Of a stretch of 64,000 nt of DNA, positions 45,580 to 56,925 are shown piece after piece. The first letter of the stretch is position 1, and the number at the start of each line of letters is the position of its first letter. The notes beneath the pieces were generated by a model, which saw only the letters and a program-made list of their open reading frames with translations, searched no databases and was not told the origin of the DNA. The stretch is from NCBI GenBank assembly GCA_020091685.1, contig CM034592.1, forward strand, positions 34,944,350 to 35,008,349, read 5' to 3'. Source of the stretch: Lutjanus erythropterus. Taxonomy: Eukaryota > Chordata > Actinopteri > Lutjaniformes > Lutjanidae. The position numbers and the translations under genes are program-made.

Positions 45580-47390
45580 CCATATGCAGGTGATACGGAG
45601 GTTGGGTGAAAACACTGCTGTGAACAAGTCTTTCAGCACAGAGCTGTCGCTTGAAGTATAGAGTGGCTGTATTTTCATGTTTGTGTTTTCATGTCAAGGT
45701 ATCAAGGTAATTTATTTATCATTATAAAACACAGGACTGCATGATAAAAAGAATGACAAGGATAACACATACAATATATTTTATTCATATACAGTATATA
45801 TACACATATACATGTATATGTCCAGGAAATATGTTTGTTATTCATATATTACTTTGAGATATTAGAGGAAGAGTAGTGAAGGAATGTGGATCCAAAGAAA
45901 ACAGTATATATTGATAATGTTGCAGACACCCTACTTAAATGTATATTTTCTTTTAAAACATATATAATTTGAAGATCAATATCATATGTACGCAAAATGT
46001 ACGCTTAATTAAAGAACTAAATGTAAATTCTTAAAAAGGGGCATTCTGATCCATACAAACTTGGTATTTAGGCATATGATTAAATCTTCATTTTCAAATG
46101 TGTTACATAACACATGTAGATGTTTATTTATTTAACTTTTTTTGAGAATGGATAGATTAATTCCCAGTTAATTTTGAATCGATGTGCCAAAGACAAATCA
46201 TAGTTGGAGAGATGTGTTTTAAAACAATACAACTTTATCATTTGATAAATTACTGATTCAGGTCAAGAATCAAAGATAGTCGAATAGCTGGCAAGCTGAT
46301 ATTGCTAGCTATTTCTTCTTTGTTTTTTCGTCCCCCACTGTAAAATTATTTTGTTGCATTTCTTTACTTGCACAAATATAGTGTGACATATATCCGTTTC
46401 ATGCGCTACATGTCTGTTTTCGTCCTGTTAATGCTATACGTTACCTTTGCCTTCAAACTTTCACTTTTCACAGTTAGCTTGTTATATTGTTAAGCTCAGT
46501 CGTGAATTAAGATGTCTTGGTTCATCTTTCACTGTTTCAACAATCACTAACTCTTGTTTGGTCAAACTAAACCCTTAATTTACTGAGTTATCTGTGAAAA
46601 TATTCTGTCTGCGTGCAGTTTCTCCTCACTGTCTCTCTAATGTCCGACCTCCCTCTCGCTCCTCTCTCAGTGAAATTTTCAAACGAAACGCAGTGAATTA
46701 AGCGATTTAATGATTTATTTCGACCAAATGAGTCGGTGATTGCTGGAACAGTGGAAATATGAACCAAGACATTTATGGTAAGTTTTTGTCAAGTATGATA
46801 ATGAAAAATTACTGTAGCAGTGGTGCTACTGACTAGCTAACATTGCTAACAGTTATCTAAAACACTGAAGTGATTATCAAAATGCTGAAAAACACACAAG
46901 AAACTAAATACTATAAACAACATACCAAGCTAACTGTGAAAAGTGAAGTAACTAACTTAAGAATGAAAAACCACTAAGTTTAAAGACAAAGTTAAGGTAT
47001 AGCATTGACTACCAAGCTATGTATAGCTAGCTTTTATTCTTCGCTAGTGTAGGCTAAGCATTTCTGGTGACTTGAAAAATTCTTGCCTGTTCAAACCAGA
47101 ATTAGTCAAAATCTATGATGAAGTCAGGAGAGGGGGATTATACCCCAGTTTACCCGCCAGTAAGTAACTTTCAGTGCCTAAAACTTTTAGACACTGACAG
47201 CACTTTCTCCACACCATATGACATCATAAATGGCCTCTTTGGTTTACTTGTAATACATTCCCTCAATAAAAAGGCTAAAAAGAATCATATTAAATCAATC
47301 AATCAACCTAAAAATCCACAAATACAAGCTGGAAATTACACTGATACGTCAAGAAACATTTATGGTCTTTCACGAGTTTTACTCCGCCGC
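45580..47390. other. AT-rich intergenic stretch, no gene recognised
   Basis: Mostly AT-rich with TATA-type microsatellite-like sequence at 45780-45830. No repeat family partner was found in the window, and no exon. Confidence 0.5.
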
Positions 47391-47399
47391 TATAAATAG
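47391..47399 (+). promoter_or_regulatory. TATA box of a candidate plus-strand promoter
   Basis: TATAAATAG in a CCGCCGC...TGCGCTGCTGCTG context, a near-consensus TATA box with GC-rich flanks, standing out from AT-rich DNA to its left. It would place a start near 47420, at the head of the CpG-richer block that ends in a splice donor at 48068. Confidence 0.45.
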
Positions 47400-47421
47400 T
47401 GCGCTGCTGCTGTTTTACAAA

Positions 47422-48067
47422 AGGGCACAACCATCCAGTTATCATCATCCGAAGCTGGACGAGACAAATGTCTGCACTCCTTCCTGTCACCACCACAGAC
47501 CTCCATCACAAACCTCCACTGGGTGGCGCTGAAACACCAGCGCAGCAGCTCCACCACCAGCAGCAGCCTCCACACACACACTGAGATGAATCCGGCTGCT
47601 CTCTCATCACCTCCAATCCATTTCTCCAACTGCACGAAGACGCTGCCAAAACCCAACTGCAACCAGAGTCTGGCAGGAGGAGGACTGTTTCAAAAAATAA
47701 TAAGTAAATAAAAATCACATCATGGGCGACTCCGGAAAGTATGAGTGACGGTCCGGCGTGGTGTCCAGCTGCTCAGGCGCTCATCCGGCGGAGGGGAAGT
47801 TGTGAGACGGAGCCGGAGGACCAGCAACTTTTATAGACTTTAAAGTCCACCGCCTGCAAGTGTCCAGCAGCCCCAGTTTAGACTTCTTCTTCGACTCAGG
47901 GATTGTTCGTCCGGACAGCTTTGACTTTAGACCATCAGTGTTTTTACACATGTGTTGTCGACGGCGTGCTGAAGCGACGAGGACATGGCATTTCTGGTTT
48001 TTGTGGTTGACAATGGAGAATAAATGAAAGGGACGTTTCAAGGGATTAATTGACAGCACAACGACAG
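47422..48067 (+). other. Candidate non-coding first exon of a plus-strand gene
   Basis: A roughly 640-base CpG-rich block downstream of the TATA box, ending ACGACAG before GTAGGC at 48068, a good splice donor. It contains several short upstream ORFs (for example ATGGGCGACTCC... ending TGA after eight codons near 47723, and one of 12 codons near 47985) but no long frame, as in a 5' UTR exon. From memory, TAFA3 lies head-to-head with PPM1J in mammals and TAFA genes have long introns, so tafa3 is the leading guess. No coding exon of it was found to 64000. The 3' half (47740-48067) is the more convincing part. Confidence 0.35.
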
Positions 48068-48428
48068 GTAGGCTGACAATGAAAATATTACATTTTCTAC
48101 ACTGAAATGCAACATTTGTGGGTTTTCCAACCTTGAACTGAGCAGAAATGGCTGAATTCAAACATTTTATACAGTGAATTTCTGCAGCCGAGCGTCTCAC
48201 AGCTCAAACCTATGAATAAACTAAGCTTATTGATTGGGATATTGATTGTTTCCACTCTGATAAATAGTTATTAACTTGTGAGACAGCAGCGAGCTACTGC
48301 AAACTAATGACTTAAAGTGGCTGCAGGTGCAGGTGTAGCCGCAGGCTGCTTCATACAGTCTGAGGATTCAAAGAAAATCAGATCTGTGCGGCAACATGAA
48401 GTCATCACTGACTGCTTAAATGTGACCA

Positions 48429-48447
48429 AAAAAAAAAAAAAAAAAAA
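48429..48447. repeat. Poly-A tract
   Basis: Uninterrupted run of about 19 A residues, with no element attached that I can identify. Confidence 0.8.
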
Positions 48448-48570
48448 TCAAGTTTCTCCACAGAGGGAACTGCCCACTCATTTTGGGTGCACAAAGACAC
48501 AGAAGGAACCCCCTTCTGTGTGCAAATACATGAGGAAACTTTTTATGAAACGTGTTAAAAAAGATATTTC

Positions 48571-48602
<32 letters not shown>
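48571..48602. repeat. (GT)n microsatellite
   Basis: About 16 uninterrupted GT units. Confidence 0.95.
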
Positions 48603-48603
<1 letters not shown>

Positions 48604-48702
48604 TCTCATCAGCATGCAGACAAGTTATTATCTAATCATGGCTTCAGAGACAGAAGGTCCTTTATTATCCCTTATAGTCTTATGTAAAACTGGCATATAA
48701 TC

Positions 48703-48772
<70 letters not shown>
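48703..48772. repeat. (ATCT)n tetranucleotide microsatellite
   Basis: About 17 uninterrupted CTAT/ATCT units. Its length and purity make it likely to be polymorphic. Confidence 0.97.
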
Positions 48773-48774
<2 letters not shown>

Positions 48775-49223
48775 GTGATGCAGTAGATCACATCTTATCT
48801 CATGTTTAGTGTCTTCAGCTGTTTTTGGATCTCATCCTCCCTAAAAAAGAGTGCATAATATTTCTATATGTAAGCAATTCCATCAACCCTAAACAAGAGA
48901 CAGACAGAAATATTGTTCAGTTGATATTACCAGCCCGATATTGCTTTTCACAGCTGTAGCAGTTTATACTGGTGTCTGCATTGGTATATTGTCTGTTTAT
49001 TTATTTATTTATTTATTTTTTTGCAGAAGATAATGCAGATTGTTTTTATTTATTTATTTATTTTAGTGTTTATAAGCAGCATTTAGTATATATTTGATCT
49101 GTTTTTTTCTTAAGTCAAGTTGTTGTGTTTCTTTTAAATATTTTTGATTATTAAAAATATCAGCCACCATTTAATGTTTCAATGCTCTGATGTCATTTTG
49201 GATTTTGTACATATATAAAAAGT

Positions 49224-49720
49224 GTTGGGCAAGTTAGTGTAACTTAATGATTAGTTACAGTTACTAGTTACTTCTCTCAAAAAGTAATGAATTACCTTAC
49301 CAATTGGAGTATTATAAAAGTAATTAGTTACCAGTGAAAGCAACTCTAACGTTACTTTTAAATGTCTGTCTCAACTGTCTTTCTAATGCACACAGAACTA
49401 TGTTATGTTAGTGTCATTATATTATTTTAGTGAAGCTTCATGCTGTTAGTGACAGCAATTTTTATCTAGCATTGTATCCATTATCACTTCTAAGAATTAT
49501 TAATACTCCCGACCACCAGAGGGCAGCAATGACTGGTGTCTACCTGTAAGCGGCACTTTTAATATGTTAAGAAATCGTTGCCTCAGTAGTTAACAATTAT
49601 ACGATGAAGCCCATTTAAATATCAATAATTAACATGATTAATCCTAGAAAAGTAGTTGGTTACAAATCTACTTACTGCCAACGGTAATGGAATTACAGTA
49701 ACACATTACTTTCTAATACT
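49224..49720. repeat. Non-autonomous element rich in GTTAC/AGTTACT words
   Basis: Begins GTGTTGGGCAAGTTAGTG and is dense in AGTTACT, AAGTAATT and TTAGTTACC words. It ends with inverse words (GGTTACAAATCTACTTACTG, AGTAACACATTACTTTCTAA). This matches a common fish interspersed element as I remember it. The segment 49505-49560 (CCACCAGAGGGCAGCAATG) may be a separate insertion. Confidence 0.5.
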
Positions 49721-49819
49721 GGTATTGGCATTTGCCCCCAAAATCAAGTTTTTGGACCCCTCCCAGCATAAAAAGAGTGCATATTTCAATATATCTAAGT
49801 TTTTCCATCACCTCTGTAA

Positions 49820-49960
49820 AGGTAACCCTAAACACAAAAATGGCTCCCCTCAGTATAAAGCTCTGCAGCCAAGTCAGATCGCTGCTTTGAATCGAGACCT
49901 CAAGCTGAATTCACAGCGTGGGCCGAGTCGTCCATCACTGTGATTCCTCTCAACTCCAGA
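49820..49960 (+). repeat. Duplicated 140-bp segment W, copy 1
   Basis: Closely matches 50992-51132 in the same orientation: CCTAAACAYAAA, ATGGCTCCCC, CAGTAT.AAGCTCTGCAGC, then GAATTCACAGCGTGGGCCG and TGTGATTCCTCTCAACTCCA. In one frame both copies read PKHK.GSPQY.ALQ.SQIAALN. I do not recognise the peptide. Confidence 0.7.
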
Positions 49961-49989
49961 ATCAGAAGAAAAAGCAGCTCCAGATATAA

Positions 49990-50340
49990 AAGGTTTGTTT
50001 GTAGGGCCTGGCTATCCGATACTGATATTAGGGACTAAAAAATGTAGATGTTGATATATTGGCCAGTGTTATTTATACAGAATATAATATGTAGACTATA
50101 TACATAAACACACAATCTACATTATGTTCTGTGAGACTGATATAGACCAGATAGGCCAATATCAGGCTGATAATATGGTTCGACTGATATATTGTTCAGA
50201 CTCTAATAGTTATTTCTGATTATTAAAAATAAAGTAAAAGTGACCTTGAGTCATTTTTAATTTTAGAAATATAAATAAAGAGTATCAGCTGATATATCAG
50301 TATTGGATTCTTTTTACTCCACAAATGCTCTTAAGTCTCT
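49990..50340. repeat. Probable dispersed repeat with ATATCAG/CTGATAT words
   Basis: Begins ATCCGATACTGATATTAGGG and ends GCTGATATATCAGTATTGGA, roughly inverse. Between them are further GATAT/ATATC words and no coding frame. Family assignment is by general resemblance only. Confidence 0.35.
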
Positions 50341-50578
50341 AATCATGCCGGCATGATCGAATCACGTCAGTGGTTCCAGACACCGCATCATAAAAACGAT
50401 GTCATATTGAGCATTTGTCATGAACTTTAGTCAAAAGAGTTGATTCAAAAACTCCATTCCAGCTTTTTTCTGATGTTAATAGACAAAGTAAAAACAGAGA
50501 AATGATCTATAAGTATAACTTTAATCATATCATGTTTTTTTTAGTGTGTTTTTGGGTCAACAATGTTGACAAGCACTG

Positions 50579-50612
50579 GCTCATTATGATCGATCAATTG
50601 ATCATAATGAGC
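50579..50612. repeat. Perfect 13-bp inverted repeat with 8-bp spacer
   Basis: GCTCATTATGATC at 50579-50591 and GATCATAATGAGC at 50600-50612, spacer GATCAATT. No element or terminator role can be assigned. Confidence 0.85.
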
Positions 50613-50809
50613 TTTCAGTTTCAATAATCAAATCGAAAATTATTTCTCTTCACCTCCGCCTACTTGTGATGTCCAGTGCAAGTCTGAGGAAGAAAGACAA
50701 CATTTTAGAGATGACACAGTGTAGCTTACCAGCCGTTGTATCACACTGAATATCATATAGACTATCTCTGTAAAGGAGAATTTGTCAGGGTATAACAACA
50801 ATAATCTAA

Positions 50810-50960
50810 TTATTATTTACAAATCCAGACTCGGTAGTCTAACAATGGTATAACCATCAGTGCAAAATAAAGTTAAAACCCAAAATCTGTGTAGAACAGT
50901 GACCTTAAAAGTCACATCAAATTGTGGTTTTGGAGAATCAAGACACCCCTGATCGTTATT
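50810..50960 (+). repeat. Dispersed repeat Z, copy 2
   Basis: Partner of 30740-30900. It sits immediately before the second copy of segment W. Confidence 0.55.
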
Positions 50961-50991
50961 GGCACGGGCACCAAAAATCCAGCGTCAGTCG

Positions 50992-51132
50992 GGCTCTACC
51001 CTAAACATAAACATGGCTCCCCACAGTATGAAGCTCTGCAGCGAAGTCAAATTGCTGCTCTGAATGGGGGACCTGGAGGTGAATTCACAGCGTGGGCCGT
51101 GTCCTCCATCACTGTGATTCCTCTCAACTCCA
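50992..51132 (+). repeat. Duplicated 140-bp segment W, copy 2
   Basis: Second copy of 49820-49960, 1.17 kb further on. In the first 70 bases several of the differences are at third codon positions of the shared frame; the last 60 bases are almost identical without regard to frame. Confidence 0.7.
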
Positions 51133-51399
51133 GATTAAAATAAGAAGAAAAAGAAAAATGCGGCTCGAGCCATAAGCGGCTTGTTTGTGACTTAAGAAAA
51201 GTACAATGCTGTTATCTTGTTGGATTATGTTGAGAAGACGCGCACGGAGTCCCTAATGGAAACTGGCTCTTGTGTTTGCTGTCAGCTGCTCTGCACACAC
51301 ACACTGTAGATATTTATGATTATGCTTACACACCACTGCTGTGAATATTTCTCTTTCTACCCCCCCCTCCACCCTCCTGCTCCCACCTCCTCTCGTCTT

Positions 51400-51960
51400 C
51401 TTCTTTTTTTTCTATCAGTCTATCGGCTTGTTCTTTTATCTGCCCTTCATCCCCTTGACAAGCGATGTGCGGTCAGCTGTTTTTTTCCCCCTCTTCCCTC
51501 AATTAGTGCTATCATCGCATTTCATCCTGCGGAATATGGGGACGGTAATAACCTTACACTCCTATTGCAGGGTGATACAATTCTGCTGTGATTAATTGAA
51601 GTCCCCTCAGAGAGTCAGAGGAGGCGTAGATCTTCCCTTTCACACTCACTGACAGGCAACCCATTATATTGTTTTATAGATCGCCGTCAGTAGCCCTTGA
51701 AGCTGCCTGCGGCCCACTGTTGTTCTGGAGGGTTTTATTGTGCAGTGTTATTGGTTGGTATTGCTGACAGGCAGAGCAAAGGCCACCCTGGGATTACTGG
51801 AGATGGGATCCCTGTGACAGTTCCACTGTATTTGACAGTAACACTGGAAACTTGGAAAAGATTTGTGCGCTCTGCAGTGGCTGTTGTAAAAAAGTGGGAA
51901 TTAGTTATGGAGCTAAAGGCTTAGAATAAAGTTGTGTCTGTAGCTGTAAACACCCTGCCG
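51400..51960. promoter_or_regulatory. High-complexity block, candidate conserved non-coding element
   Basis: Unique-looking sequence with words such as CAATTAGTGCTATCATC, GCTGTGATTAATTGAAG and TGACAGGCAGAGCAAAGG. No exon structure. Regulatory role inferred from texture only. Confidence 0.25.
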
Positions 51961-52068
51961 TCATAACCTCTCCATATACTGCACTGTGGCATGCATAATA
52001 TTCTCAGACAAGGGGTGAAACAAAAGTGGTTGCCCAGAGGGATGGGTATCATTTGGATTTTACTAGAC

Positions 52069-52263
52069 TAGGGCTTTAACTAACAATCACTTTCATTATT
52101 GATTGATGATTAGTCGTCTGGTCGATGTAGTGTCAGAAAATGTCAGTCAGTGTTTCCCAAAGCCCATGATGACGTCCTCAAATGTCTTGTTTTGTCCAGA
52201 ACCCAAAAATAGTCAGTTTACTGTCATAGAGGAGTTAAGAAACTGGAAAATGTTGCAGCACTA
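52069..52263 (+). repeat. Family M1 inverted-repeat element, copy 7
   Basis: Begins TAGGGCTTTAACTAACAATC and follows the family in plus orientation: TGTTTCCCAAAGCCCATGAT, GACGTCCTCAAATGTCTTG, TTTGTCCAGAACCCAAAAAT, CAGTTTACTGTCATAGAGG. It ends TGTTGCAGCACTA. Confidence 0.65.
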
Positions 52264-53884
52264 ATTGATACAGATATCAATACTGATATGAATACTGCGT
52301 CTTCAAAGTGCGCCCCGCGAATCAGTGTTGGCCCTCAGGAACGTTTTGTGTGGTCCTTGAATGTGACATGAAATGCATGTATTATATTTTATATATTTCA
52401 TTTAAATACTTTAAATTTGAATAGCCTACACTTAGTATACCATTTAATATACTGCTCAGTAGGGATGAATCAATACCAGTAACTCAGGGTATGATTTTAC
52501 CATGATAAAATATTCACTGAGATGTGAAAAAAACAGAAAAATTCCCTTTCTTAATAATAAATCTGATGTGCACAGCATTTTTAATGGAATATTTGATATG
52601 TAAATTATGCCAGAAGGGATCTCTCACATTCATACAATAACAAAAGATGTAGTTTGATGATGTCGTGAAGTAGCAAGGGATCATGGGAGTTGTTGTCTTC
52701 ACTTGAAAACAACCACCAAACTAGTGAAAATTTATCTGCTATGACTCAGGCAGAGATCAAGTTCATGGACGATAATTACTAATTATTAATTAGTTTTAGT
52801 CACGCTGCATTCACTGACTTCTTTCCTCACATGCATCCAACATACCCCATGTTTGCCAGAAAGTTATAGCAACGAGCAATTAGCTAGCAACAGCAAGTAG
52901 GAAACGTGTCGTTACCTTGAATAAATTAGAGCTTCTTCTGTGTTTGAACATTGTTGGAAACATTTTGGATAATAATGAACATAATGTAAGTACACAACTC
53001 AATAAAATATATAACATAGCATGTCTGAAGTTTTTCAGCGTTTTAATGTGGAAATGTTCCATATTATAGATTTGAAGTGCTTCTGCTGTCCTTATTTAAT
53101 AAAATAACGCAAAAATAGCCAGGCATGACCTAAGCATGTGCAAAGAATTGGCATGACTTGTCTATGTTTGAATTATGAATGTACAGTTGCAAAACAAATG
53201 TAATGCAGCAGTCCGTAGCAGTCCTTTTATAATACAAAATAAAAAGAACAAAAGAAAATAATTAACCATTCAACATCACTGTATACATACATATGCTTTA
53301 TTTCTGTGGACGACTCAGCAGTTTCATGTGGAGGTGAGATGGAAAATCCATTGTGAAAAAAAAAAAAAGAAATGCTGTATGGTCGAGGAGAAAAGGTTTC
53401 AGGAAAAATGAATCAACTCTGACTTAGCGGGACCTTGGGGGACAGATAAAGTGGTTGGCCTTATCTGCAAACAGGATTCAGTGCTCAAGGAATGTAATGT
53501 TAAAAGTCACTATGAGGCCAATGACAACTTCATGGGTTTTCCTGTGCAGCCCTAAATCATATAGTGGCTCCCTAATTGGTACTCAGTCATGAAAACTTAA
53601 GGGGACTGCTGCTCTTATTGACACTATTTACCATAATTTGGTGCAAAAAATAATGACATGACATGAAAAGGTGTGAAAAGATTCAACGGTTATCATATTA
53701 TTACTTGAGTTTTATTAGTATTTTCTGGAGTTATGGCATTTAGCTTTGATTACGTTAAATTTAGTTAAGTGAGCCCCACTCTTTAAAGAAATCTATCATA
53801 AATCTATCATAATGTCACCTATTGGTTTACTGACTGGTTTGCCTTATGGTGGTTGCCATCTTGATTTTTTCCAACCTGAGCACA
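52264..53884. other. Intergenic stretch, no gene recognised
   Basis: AT-rich sequence. Short open frames on the minus strand (52514-53062) have no motifs. 53240-53300 is A-rich. No repeat partner found in the window. Confidence 0.45.
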
Positions 53885-54068
53885 CGCAGCCAGTAGAGTT
53901 GCCCCCTGCTGGCCATTAGAAAGAATGCAGGATTAACAACACTTCTGCGTTGGCTTCACCTTTCAGACCTGGAAGCTCTGTCCGCTAATTTATATACAGT
54001 CCATGGGTACTGACTGGTATCTGAGAACTGGTACCGTTTTAGTACCAGTTCTCAGATACCCATCCCTA
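53885..54068. repeat. Dispersed repeat segments ending in a 19-bp perfect hairpin
   Basis: 53885-54005 (TTGCCCCCTGCTGGCCATTA, TTGGCTTCACCTTTCAGACC, TATATACAGTCCATGG) resembles a common fish interspersed repeat. It abuts GGTATCTGAGAACTGGTAC (54016-54034) and its perfect inverse (54042-54060), then CCCATCCCTAGT, the end type of the repeat at 37005. Confidence 0.55.
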
Positions 54069-54779
54069 GTGCTTGTGCTGTTTTGGTACAACGAACATGC
54101 TGCATCTCTGCAGAATACCAAGAATGCAGGGGTTTGACAGATTAGCTTGCAATTTCAGTTGTGTTTCTTTTAAAGCCACCATTACACAGATGTCGCCACA
54201 AACAGCGGAGCCTGAGCGCAGTCTGAGGCTTGAAGAGCGCACTTGATATGCATGAGCCACCAGGTGATTTCCAGAGGAAGAGAACACCATGGATAAGAGG
54301 CTTGTCTCTAGTTTTAAGGAGCCACCCCAGGCAGTATTTGTGTTCTCCGCCAGCTTCCTGCTCACTCTGTCAGATCAATAGGGCATGATATGAGAGTCTG
54401 GCTTGTGTTTGCAGGCATGAGACAAAACAATACATTTTAGTTTTTGCGCTCTGCGGATATACGTATGCACAGCAGCCCTGTGGTGGTTGTACTATTAAGA
54501 TTGCCTGTTGAGAGTACATCTCTTCCAAATGTCTCCATTTAACTCTGACGTCTCTGCTTTTCCTACAGTGCGTGCAGGCTAAACATGTCTGTTTATGCAG
54601 GATGCGTATACATGTGACAGCCCAGTGTCTTGTCACAGAGAACATAGTGCTGCAGCACCACGAGTTAACCATAAAATCCGGGGTATTGCATCATTTCAGA
54701 AACTCTGTATTCACCACCAGCCTTGCAGATTTGGCTTAACGGAACAATAAAAAGTCAGCCATCTATCTACATGATTACA

Positions 54780-55230
54780 CCCGATTTCAGCACCCCGAGA
54801 TTCGCTGCTCAGCGGTGTTCATAGGCTAATGTGTTTAGAAAGCACAGTTTGTTCCACCTCTCAAAGCGCCTACTCGAGCTGCTGGGGTGAATCTGTCGGG
54901 TGTTTAAAGGGAAATTCAAAGCCCTACCATAGCGAACGAAATGCAGCATTGTTACGCTCGTGTGCAGCTCCTCCGTCATGTACAGAAGAGGAGGAGGATG
55001 TGGGGAGAGGAGCACATCCCATGTTTTATAGATGCCATTTAAAGGAGCATGCCCAAGATGGGCTGACTGCAATGAACTGTAACCGCCGACAAAACACCAA
55101 GACAATAAACAAACAAATTGGTTTCCTGGAAGCCAGCAGTGTCCCTCTCACTCGCCCCGGCTGATCCTTGCCGATGCGGCAAGCTGTTTTTTCCTCAGAG
55201 ATTAGGCTGTGAAGCACAACTCCATCTCTT
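54780..55230. promoter_or_regulatory. High-complexity block, candidate conserved non-coding element
   Basis: Long unique-looking sequence with E-box and homeodomain-type words (CTCGAGCTGCTGG, AGACAATAAACAAACAAATT with forkhead-type TAAACA, CAGAGATTAGGCTGTG). Overlapping open frames on both strands carry no domain. Of the candidate blocks this has the strongest texture. Confidence 0.3.
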
Positions 55231-55429
55231 ATTTATTCATGCTGATTTGCTGTGTGCATGTTTGGTTGTGGGTGTGTGTATGAGTTTGTGTGAGGAAGAG
55301 AGATTGTGTGTTCACAGCTCAAGTGTTTGTAAAAGTGGGTGTTTTCCTGAGTGTTTATGTGAATGATGTGTGTGGGCACATCATGCACGTGTGTGCCGCC
55401 TTCTGTATCTCTTGTTGCTCTATTCACAT

Positions 55430-55461
55430 TGTGTGTGTGAGTGTGTGTGTGTGTGTATTGT
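55430..55461. repeat. (GT)n microsatellite, interrupted
   Basis: GT-rich tract within a broader TG-rich region from 55250. Confidence 0.85.
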
Positions 55462-56808
55462 GATGTCATTGAGTTATATCAGTGCCTCCTGTTGTTCTCT
55501 CTGTACATGACTGGAGTGCAGACTGTGAGCCTACAGGATTCGAGCATATAAAGTTCATAGAACTATTATTAAACAGCACATGTTGTGAATTTTGAGGCAT
55601 TGTTCCAATAGTGGAATTATGGGTATTTGTTTGAAGAATTTCTCTACTGAATCATATTGTATTGATTTTGAGGTGGGAAGAGCTATTTTGGCCTCCTTCG
55701 GTTCAAGGAATTAAAAGTCCCACTCATTTTGCCTATAGACAGCGTGAGGTGACTGATAGTTGAAGCACTGCTACAGCTTGGATGGTCACGAAATTTTCTC
55801 AGCGCCACCATCAGTATAAAAGATGAACAGCTGTGTTAGAAAATATCTGGCTCTTCAACAGTACAAGCCTTTGCGCAAAAAAATGTAAGGAGAGACATTG
55901 AAGTCCAAATGAAACAGCATTTTATTTTCATTTTGTGCCACTATAAGTTGAAGATCGATTGAACGGTCGATGTCATGATGTTCTTGATTAGAAATTTGTT
56001 GGTTCAAGTCTCAGTAGATGTCATATTTTATTTGACAGGAAGACAGAATACACAAAAATGGATATTTGTCATTTTCATGTGGTGCATGTGGTTAAATCGG
56101 TGCACACTATGACTGGGAATGAGACCTAAAAGGGTTCAGAAGGCATTTTTCATTTCATGTGAACTTTTAAGTGTTTTGTTGTCCTCCATGGTTGAAAGTT
56201 TCAAGCCTGTTTCACCTCTGACCACACCCACCAGTGATGTCACTGTGCCCTGGAGTTCTCCTTTACATTAGTAAAGAAGGTTAAGAGGTTTAACCACTGG
56301 AGGTCAGCAAAAACAAGATTTTCAACAGTTGAGTTACTCTTTAACTACAACTGTGCAACTTGTGCAACTTCCAAGAAACCATTAACCGTGGCGCCATGTG
56401 TTTTTTTTTTTAGTTCGGAATATATAGTATAAAAGTTATCCAGGATTTCCCGACCAAAAACGCAAAGATAAGAGAAAAGTTTGTGGAGTGAAAAGTCTCA
56501 CTTGTAACACCTGATCTAGGTCTACTTCTGTTGCACAATATATTGTCTCAGAAATACTTGGGAAGGACAATATTACTGTCATTTTATGCCACTGATATCA
56601 GGATTCATCAAATGCACACTTTCAAAGAGCAATGAACTTTTACTTGAGACAACAGATCCATCATCTTTGGACAACTTTTGTAGACGGAGGCAGCACAACC
56701 AGGAATGACAGCAAAACGCGTCTCAGCATATTTTAGGTACGTGTACAACCTGAGAGATGCTCACAAGCCTGGAAAAACAAGTGAGTCTTAAGTTTATCCT
56801 TAAAAGGG
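55462..56808. other. Intergenic stretch, no gene recognised
   Basis: No exon or defined repeat found. 56395-56412 is a T run. Confidence 0.45.
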
Positions 56809-56925
56809 TGCTGTGGTGGCTCAGTTATTGGAGTAAATGCCCCATGTACAGAGGCTAGGAGTGCTCAGCAGTGGCTGTGGGTTCGGTTCCAGCCTGTGGC
56901 CCTTTGCTGCTTATCCTATCAAAAA
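56809..56925 (+). mobile_element. tRNA-derived SINE head
   Basis: Contains an A-box-like TGGCTCAGTTATTGG (56818-56832) and a B-box-like GGTTCGGTTCC (56881-56891), spaced as in a tRNA, then AGCCTGTGGCCCTTTGCTGC, shared with the minus-strand copy at 25230-25325. It does not fold as a functional tRNA (no matched acceptor ends), so it is a SINE, not a tRNA gene. Confidence 0.65.

Noticed and set aside
56809-56925. A tRNA gene, from A- and B-box-like sequence
   Set aside because: No matching acceptor stem or anticodon arm, and a sister copy lacks the first half, so it is a SINE.
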